Of a DNA stretch of 5,621 nucleotides, positions 1-5,621 are shown piece after piece. A model generated the notes under the pieces. That model was not told where the DNA came from. It was given only the letters and a program-made list of their open reading frames with translations, and did not search any database. Source of the stretch: Fervidifonticultor sp964526945. Its GTDB lineage: Bacteria; Sysuimicrobiota; Sysuimicrobiia; Sysuimicrobiales; Humicultoraceae. Positions within the stretch are counted from its first letter, which is position 1. Each line of letters begins with the position of its first letter. Location of the stretch: contig CAZGNA010000177.1 in NCBI GenBank assembly GCA_964526945.1, positions 1-5,621 on the forward strand, given 5' to 3'. The position numbers and the translations under genes were made by a program.

Positions 1-22
1 AGTGCACCTTGCTCACCAGATT

Positions 23-36
23 GTAACGGGTAACGG
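23..36. repeat. Tandem 7-bp repeat near the left edge
   Basis: GTAACGG occurs twice head to tail (23-29 and 30-36) in the non-coding stretch after gatB. It overlaps the possible terminator stem and a TACAAT on the minus strand (25-20). It could be an operator half-site pair or chance; two copies are too few to decide. Confidence 0.4.
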
Positions 37-59
37 CCGCGCCCGCGGCCCGGCACCCG
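27..59 (-). terminator. Imperfect hairpin downstream of gatB, possible terminator
   Basis: CGGGT (27-31) pairs with ACCCG (55-59), and GGCCGC (35-40) with GCGGCC (45-50) around a 4-nt loop, with an internal loop between the two stems. An overlapping alternative pairs GCCCGCG (41-47) with CGCGGGC (61-67) and CCGG (50-53) with CCGG (57-60). Either could end the gatCAB transcript about 80 nt after the gatB stop. No strong U-tract follows; the minus-strand flank is TTACAATCTGG. The first arm as transcribed closely matches that of the 3418-3450 hairpin, which supports a shared role. Confidence 0.35.
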
Positions 60-137
60 GCGCGGGCACCGCGTCTCGTCGTCGCCGGCCGGGCGGCCCG
101 CCCGACGGGCCTGCGGGGGGAAGCGCGCCGCGCGTCC

Positions 138-1601
138 TCACACCCGTCCCAACCGCTCGCGGAGCAGCCGGTGGACGACCTCGGGATTGGCCCGCCCCTG
201 CGTGGCGCGCATCACCTGCCCGATCAGGAACGTCAGCGCCTTGTCCTTCCCCGCGCGGACGTCGGCCACCGGCCCGGGATGCTCGGCCAGCACCCGGTCG
301 ATCACCGCGCCCAGGGTGGCGTCGTCGCTGATCTGCCGCAGCCCCCTGGCCTCCACGATCGCGACCGGATCGCGGTCGTGCGCCAGCATCTCCACCAGCA
401 CCTCCTTGGCCATCCGGCCGCTGAGGTGTCCCTGCTCGATCAGGCGCAGCAACGCCGCCAGCCGCTCGGCGGACAGGGGCACCTGCTCGAGCTCCAGACC
501 GTGCTCGTTCAGGTAGCCGGCCACCTCGCCCAGCAGCCAGTTGGCCACGGTCTTGGGCGCCGGGTAGCGGGCCACGGTCTGCTCGAACAGGTCGGCGGTG
601 GCCGGCGTCGCGGTGAGCAGGTCGGCGTCGTAGGGCGAGAGCCCGTAGGCGGCCACGAAGCGCGCGCGCCGGGCCGCGGGCAGTTCCGGGAGCGAGGCGC
701 GGACCGCCGCCAGCCAGGCCTCGTCCACGACGATGGGGACCAGGTCGGGCTCGGGGAAGTACCGGTAGTCCTGGGCTTCCTCCTTGGTGCGGGATGCGAA
801 GGTGACCTCGCGCCGCTCGTCCCAGTGGCGCGTCTCCTGCACCACCTCGCCGCCCTGCTCCAGCACGGCCCGCTGCCGCGCCACCTCGAACGTCAGGGCG
901 CGCTCGACGGCCCGCAGCGAGTTCATGTTCTTGACCTCGGTGCGGGTGCCCCACGCGCTGCCCGGGCGCCGCAGCGAGACGTTGGCATCGCAGCGCAGGG
1001 TGCCCTCCTCCATGCGCCCCGTGCTGATGCGGGCGAACTGCAGCAGCCGCCGCAGGGCCACGAGGAAGTCGCGCGCCTCGGCGGGCGAGCGCAGGTCGGG
1101 TTCGGTCACGATCTCCATCAGCGGCACACCCGAGCGGTTGTAGTCGATCAGGCTGCCCCGGGCAGGATCGTCGGGGTGCACCAGGCGCCCGGTATCCTCC
1201 TCCAGGTGCACCCGTCGGATGCGCACGGTACGCACGCCGCCCTCGGTCTGGAGCTCCAGGTGCCCGTCGGTGGCCAGCGGTGGATGGGCGGCGTACTGGT
1301 ACTGGGAGATCTGGTAGTTCTTCGGGAGGTCGGGGTAGAAGTAGTTCTTCCGGTGGAACCGGCTGTGGGGGCTGATCCGGCAGCCCAGGGCCAGCGCGGC
1401 CCGCAGGCCCAGTTCGACCGCAGCCCGGTTGACGACGGGCAGCGCGCCCGGCAGACCCAGGCACACGGGACACGTCAGCGTGTTGGGCGGCGCCCCGAAG
1501 CTGACGGCGCACCCGCAGAACATCTTGGATGCCGTCAGCAGCTGGACGTGGATCTCCAGCCCGATCACGGTCTCGTAGGCGACGGCGACGTCGCGGGCCA
1601 C
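138..1601 (-). CDS. gatB: Asp-tRNA(Asn)/Glu-tRNA(Gln) amidotransferase subunit B
   Basis: GatB is the kinase/transamidase subunit of cytoplasmic GatCAB. It binds the misacylated tRNA, activates the Glu (or Asp) side chain with ATP and transfers ammonia received from GatA. With the start used here the protein is 487 residues, normal for the family. Seen: the N-terminal YETVIGLEIHVQL signature (9-21); a four-cysteine set C29, C31, C44, C47 in the FCGC...CPVCLGLPG segment, which resembles the zinc-binding version of GatB; HRKNYFYPDLPKNYQISQYQ (83-102); HLEEDTGRLVH (132-142), DYNRSGVPLMEIVTEPDL (153-170), RCDANVSLR (203-211) and TEVKNMNS (221-228) of the catalytic cradle. The C-terminal part holds the helical and YqeY-like tail region that contacts tRNA, including SGRMAKEVLVEML. 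I chose GTG 1601 because GAGG at 1611-1608 sits 6 nt upstream. GTG 1613 (491 aa), overlapping the gatA stop as GTGA, is a real alternative. The family call is very secure; only the start is uncertain. Confidence 0.97.
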   Translation of the reverse strand: MARDVAVAYETVIGLEIHVQLLTASKMFCGCAVSFGAPPNTLTCPVCLGLPGALPVVNRAAVELGLRAALALGCRISPHSRFHRKNYFYPDLPKNYQISQYQYAAHPPLATDGHLELQTEGGVRTVRIRRVHLEEDTGRLVHPDDPARGSLIDYNRSGVPLMEIVTEPDLRSPAEARDFLVALRRLLQFARISTGRMEEGTLRCDANVSLRRPGSAWGTRTEVKNMNSLRAVERALTFEVARQRAVLEQGGEVVQETRHWDERREVTFASRTKEEAQDYRYFPEPDLVPIVVDEAWLAAVRASLPELPAARRARFVAAYGLSPYDADLLTATPATADLFEQTVARYPAPKTVANWLLGEVAGYLNEHGLELEQVPLSAERLAALLRLIEQGHLSGRMAKEVLVEMLAHDRDPVAIVEARGLRQISDDATLGAVIDRVLAEHPGPVADVRAGKDKALTFLIGQVMRATQGRANPEVVHRLLRERLGRV

Positions 1602-1609
1602 GGACGCCC

Positions 1610-3065
<1,456 letters not shown>

Positions 3066-3073
<8 letters not shown>

Positions 3074-3368
3074 CGTCCGCCGCTGCCTCCAGGACCCGCG
3101 GCACGACGAAGAACCCGTCGGCGTGCGCCGGCGCCGCGGCCAGCACCTCCTCGCGCGCCAGCGACGGCCGCACCACGTCGGCCCGGAAGACGTTGACCAT
3201 CGGCACCACGTGCGTCGTGGGCGGCACGTCGGTCAGGTCCAGGGCGTTGAGGCGCGCGATGTACTCCAGGATGCGGCCCAGCTGCTCGACGAACCGCTGG
3301 CGCTCGTCCTCCGTCAGGGCCAGCCGGGCCAGGCGGGCCACGTGGGCGACCGTCTCACGATCGATCAT
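3066..3368 (-). CDS. gatC: Asp-tRNA(Asn)/Glu-tRNA(Gln) amidotransferase subunit C
   Basis: GatC is the small non-catalytic subunit that wraps around the GatA-GatB interface and stabilises the complex. The product is 100 residues, the usual size. It shows the family pattern: VAHVARLARLALTEDE (7-22) starting the N-terminal helical hairpin, QLGRILEYIARLNALDLTDV (29-48), the PTTHVVP strand, R.D.V.PSLAREEVLAAAP, and the closing GFFVVPRVLE, followed by a short AAADDG tail. ATG 3368 is the only credible start: the same frame has a TGA at 3398-3396 and no start codon between them. No Shine-Dalgarno match precedes this ATG at normal spacing. It is the first gene of gatCAB, following the 3418-3450 hairpin that ends the transporter operon. 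Gene order C-A-B is common in bacteria. Confidence 0.96.
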
Positions 3369-3397
3369 GGGACAACGGGGCGCCGCGCATCGCCCTC

Positions 3398-3403
3398 ATG
3401 GTA
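3398..3403 (-). promoter_or_regulatory. Possible -10 element upstream of gatC
   Basis: The minus strand reads TACCAT here, matching four of six TATAAT positions, including the key TA...T. It would place a transcript start near 3391 and leave a leader of only about 20 nt before the gatC ATG. No TTGACA-like -35 is found; at 17-bp spacing the hexamer is CGGCAC, inside the terminator-like stem. A promoter is expected here only because the hairpin separates the two operons. Weak evidence. Confidence 0.2.
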
Positions 3404-3417
3404 GCACGACGAACGCA

Positions 3418-3450
3418 CGGGTGCCGGGGCCGTCGCGGCCCCGGCACCCG
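3418..3450 (-). terminator. Terminator-like hairpin between oppF and gatC
   Basis: A perfect 15-bp inverted repeat: CGGGTGCCGGGGCCG (3418-3432) pairs with CGGCCCCGGCACCCG (3436-3450) around a 3-nt loop. It begins 20 nt after the oppF stop, just where an intrinsic terminator of the transporter operon would lie. On the minus strand the 3' flank is TGCGTTCGTCGTGC, which has scattered Ts but no real U-tract, as is often seen in GC-rich genomes. Because the stem is symmetric it could also act as an mRNA 3'-end stabiliser. The structure is certain; its role in termination is inferred. Confidence 0.65.
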
Positions 3451-3469
3451 AGACGCGGCGCGGCACCGG

Positions 3470-4498
3470 CTACGCCGTCGGCGCCTTGACGACGGCCGCC
3501 TTGCTGCGCTGGTGGCGGAACGGCAGCACCTCGCACGCCACGTAGTGGCCGCCCCCGACGTCCACCAGCTCCTGCTCGTTGACCTTGCACGACTCGCGGG
3601 CGTACAGGCACCGGGTGTGGAACCGGCAGCCCCGCGGCGGGTTGACGGGGCTGGGGACGTCGCCGGGCAGGATGATCCGCTCGCGCCGGATCGTCGGATC
3701 CGGGATCGGCACGGCCGACAGGAGCGCCTCGGTGTAGGGGTGCTGGGGGTTGGCGAACAGCTCGTCGGCGTCGGCGATCTCGACGATCTTGCCCAGGTAC
3801 ATCACCGCGATGCGGTCGCTGATGTGCTTGACCACCGAGAGGTCGTGGGCGATGAACAGGTAGGTGAGGCCGAACTCCTTCTGCAGTTCCTGGAGCAGGT
3901 TGAGGACCTGGGCCTGGATGGAGACGTCCAGCGCCGAGACGGGCTCGTCGCAGATGATGAGCTTGGGGTTCACGGCCAGGGCCCGGGCGATGCCGATGCG
4001 CTGGCGCTGTCCGCCCGAGAACTCGTGCGGGTAGCGGTTGGCGTGGTAGGGCGAGAGCCCCACCACCTCCAGCAGCTCCTGCACGCGCCGCACCTTCTCC
4101 TTGCCCCGGGCCAGGTTGTGGATCTCCAGGGGCTCGCCGATGATGTCACCCACCGTCATGCGAGGGTTCAGCGACGAGTACGGGTCCTGGAAGATGATCT
4201 GCATGTTGCGCCGCATACGCCGCAGCTCTTCCTTGTTGAGGGCCAGGATGTTCTGACCCTCGAAGCGCACCTCGCCGGATGTGGGCTCCATCAGGCGCAG
4301 GATCACCCGGCCGGTGGTGGTCTTCCCGCACCCCGACTCGCCCACCAGTCCCAGGGTCTCGCCGCGGCGGATCGAGAACGAGACCCCGTCCACGGCCTTG
4401 ACGGCGCCCACCTGCCGCTGGAAGATGAACCCCTTGGTGATGGGGAAGTGCTTGACGAGGTTCTTGACCTCAAGGATGACGTCGCCGTTGGTCGCCAC
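3470..4498 (-). CDS. oppF: Oligopeptide/dipeptide ABC transporter ATP-binding protein, OppF/DppF type
   Basis: This is the second ATPase of a peptide-type ABC importer. It dimerises with OppD on the cytoplasmic side of the permeases and hydrolyses ATP to drive uptake. At 342 residues it is full length. Motifs in order: Walker A GESGCGKT (53-60), Q-loop IIFQDPYSSLNP (Gln104), ABC signature FSGGQRQR (160-167), Walker B LIICDEP (180-186, catalytic Glu185), D-loop SALD (188-191), switch His218 in FIAHDLS. The C-terminal oligopeptide-transporter extension has HPYTEALLSAVP, the P-x-NPP-x-GC motif and four cysteines (C291, C297, C304, C322), the pattern that binds an iron-sulfur cluster in some characterised homologues. 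The start is GTG 4498, set by AGGAGG 7 nt upstream; the open frame upstream of it runs antiparallel-free but out of phase through oppD and is not coding. The IFQDPYSSLNP and IIAR/GIARAL wording is typical of OppF/DppF. Substrate (oligopeptide, dipeptide, sugar, metal) cannot be told from an ATPase. Confidence 0.95.
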   Translation of the reverse strand: MATNGDVILEVKNLVKHFPITKGFIFQRQVGAVKAVDGVSFSIRRGETLGLVGESGCGKTTTGRVILRLMEPTSGEVRFEGQNILALNKEELRRMRRNMQIIFQDPYSSLNPRMTVGDIIGEPLEIHNLARGKEKVRRVQELLEVVGLSPYHANRYPHEFSGGQRQRIGIARALAVNPKLIICDEPVSALDVSIQAQVLNLLQELQKEFGLTYLFIAHDLSVVKHISDRIAVMYLGKIVEIADADELFANPQHPYTEALLSAVPIPDPTIRRERIILPGDVPSPVNPPRGCRFHTRCLYARESCKVNEQELVDVGGGHYVACEVLPFRHQRSKAAVVKAPTA

Positions 4499-4505
4499 GA
4501 CCGGT

Positions 4506-4511
4506 CCTCCT
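4506..4511 (-). promoter_or_regulatory. Ribosome binding site of oppF
   Basis: A perfect AGGAGG lies 7 nt before GTG 4498 and overlaps the last two bases of the oppD stop codon (TAG, 4512-4510). It fixes the oppF start and ties its translation to the end of oppD. Confidence 0.85.
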
Positions 4512-5547
4512 ACACGCCGCGGGTCGAGACCGCCAGCCCGGCCTGGGCCGCCGCGCGCTTGTCCTCCTCGCTGGCGTGCTCCGAGTAGAGGTAGCACTTG
4601 GCGGTGTGGTCCGGGCCGACGGGGTAGTCGGGGGGGTTCTCCTGCACGCAGATCTCCATGGCGAAGGGGCAGCGCGGGGCGAACGCGCAGCCCGGCGGCA
4701 GGTCGATGAGCGACGGGGGCTGCCCTTCGATGGGGATCAGGCGCTCGCGCCGCTCGTAGAGCTTGGGCACCGAGTGCAGCAGGCCCCACGTGTAGGGGTG
4801 CTTGGGGTCCCGGAAGATCCGTCGCACGTCGGTGCGTTCCACGGGCTTGCCGGCGTACATGACCACCACGTTGTCGCACATCTCGGCCACGACACCCAGG
4901 TTGTGGGTGATCATGATGACCGCCATGTGGAACTCCTGCTGGAGCTCCCGGATCAGGTCCAGGATCTGCGCCTGGATCGTCACGTCCAGGGCGGTGGTGG
5001 GCTCGTCGGCGATCAGGATCGACGGGTTGCACGACAGCGCCATGGCGATCATCACCCGCTGGCGCATGCCGCCCGAGAACTGGTGCGGGTAGTCCTTGAC
5101 GCGCTCCCGAGCCAGGGGAATCTTCACCCGCTCCAGCATCTCGATGGCCCGCTCCCAGGCCGCGCGCCGGTCGAGCTTCTGGTGCAGCATGACCGCCTCG
5201 GCGATCTGCTCGCCGATGGTCAGCACCGGGTTGAGGGACGTCATCGGCTCCTGGAAGATCATGGCGATGCGGTTGCCCCGGATGCGGCGCATCTCCTCGT
5301 CGCTGAGCTTGAGGAGGTCGCGCCCCTCGAACCAGATCTCGCCCTCCACGATCTTCCCGGGCGGGGTGGGGATGAGCCGCATGATGGACAGCGCGTGGAC
5401 GCTCTTGCCGCACCCGGACTCGCCCACGATGCCCAGCGTCTCGCCCTTGTGGAGGTCGTAGGAGAGCCCGTCCACCGCCCGCACCACGCCCTCGTCGGTG
5501 TAGAAGTACGTCTTGAGATTGCGCACCGACAGCAACGGCTCTGCCAC
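4510..5547 (-). CDS. oppD: Oligopeptide/dipeptide ABC transporter ATP-binding protein, OppD/DppD type
   Basis: This is the first ATPase of the peptide-type ABC importer and the partner of the OppF-type protein encoded 11 bp downstream. With the start chosen here it has 345 residues. Motifs: Walker A GESGCGKS (42-49), Q-loop AMIFQEPMTSLNP (Gln99), ABC signature FSGGMRQR (157-164), Walker B ILIADEP (177-183, catalytic Glu182), D-loop TALD (185-188), switch His215 in MITHNLG. The C-terminal extension contains HPYTWGLLHSVP, LPPGCAFAPRC and four cysteines (C287, C293, C300, C318), matching the iron-sulfur-type cluster segment known in this family. FQEPMTSLNP and FSGGMRQRVMIAMAL are typical of OppD/DppD as opposed to OppF. 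GTG 5547 gives the usual MAEPLLSVRNLKT beginning and has GAGG (5559-5556) 8 nt upstream. GTG 5583 would add 12 polar residues (VSSSDDRDEVRR) with a GGAG only 4 nt away, and GTG 5556 is also in frame. Permease genes are expected beyond the right edge. Confidence 0.95.
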   Translation of the reverse strand: MAEPLLSVRNLKTYFYTDEGVVRAVDGLSYDLHKGETLGIVGESGCGKSVHALSIMRLIPTPPGKIVEGEIWFEGRDLLKLSDEEMRRIRGNRIAMIFQEPMTSLNPVLTIGEQIAEAVMLHQKLDRRAAWERAIEMLERVKIPLARERVKDYPHQFSGGMRQRVMIAMALSCNPSILIADEPTTALDVTIQAQILDLIRELQQEFHMAVIMITHNLGVVAEMCDNVVVMYAGKPVERTDVRRIFRDPKHPYTWGLLHSVPKLYERRERLIPIEGQPPSLIDLPPGCAFAPRCPFAMEICVQENPPDYPVGPDHTAKCYLYSEHASEEDKRAAAQAGLAVSTRGV

Positions 5548-5621
5548 GCGCCTCACCTCGTCGCGGTCGTCACTGGACGACACGATTCTCCGCGCCGCGG
5601 GGGAATCCTCCGGGCGCCCGG

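Noticed and set aside
90..104. Small hairpin CGGGCG-GCC-CGCCCG after gatB as a terminator
   Set aside because: Only 6 bp with no T-run after it; such stems are common by chance in DNA this GC-rich.
3398..4588. Plus-strand open frame (396 codons) opposite oppF
   Set aside because: Antisense shadow; oppF has all ABC ATPase motifs on the minus strand.
3470..5413. Treating the 647-codon open frame ending with oppF as a long fusion protein
   Set aside because: The portion upstream of GTG 4498 is an out-of-phase reading of oppD with no domain signal, and a perfect AGGAGG marks 4498 as the start.

Overview
This is a very GC-rich window (by eye roughly 70% GC) from a bacterial chromosome. All five recognisable genes lie on the minus strand, so transcription runs from high to low coordinates. 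The protein families are widespread. The high GC, GTG starts on three of the five genes and tight gene packing would suit several GC-rich bacterial lineages (for example deep-branching thermophilic or soil groups). I cannot name the taxon from the sequence, and nothing suggests horizontal transfer.

Right half (about 3470-5583): two ABC-transporter ATPase genes of the oligopeptide/dipeptide/nickel type, oppD then oppF, separated by 11 bp. They are the paired ATPases of an importer whose permeases and substrate-binding protein are not in the window, and presumably lie beyond the right edge, upstream in the operon. Both proteins carry complete ATPase motifs and the C-terminal four-cysteine segment typical of this family.

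Middle (3369-3469): a short intergenic gap with a perfect 15-bp stem and 3-nt loop, a likely terminator for the transporter operon. A weak -10-like element for the next operon follows immediately.

Left half (138-3368): gatC-gatA-gatB, the heterotrimeric tRNA-dependent amidotransferase. GatA releases ammonia from glutamine, GatB phosphorylates and amidates the misacylated Glu-tRNAGln (and/or Asp-tRNAAsn), and GatC is the small belt subunit that holds the two together. gatC and gatA overlap by 8 bp and gatA/gatB abut or overlap, indicating translational coupling.

Far left (1-137): non-coding as far as I can see. It holds a GC-rich imperfect hairpin whose first arm (as transcribed) nearly matches that of the 3418-3450 hairpin, a 7-bp tandem repeat and a -10-like TACAAT close to the edge.

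I see no undescribed biological system here. The window is ordinary housekeeping and transport DNA; the observations worth a second look are small regulatory and start-site details.
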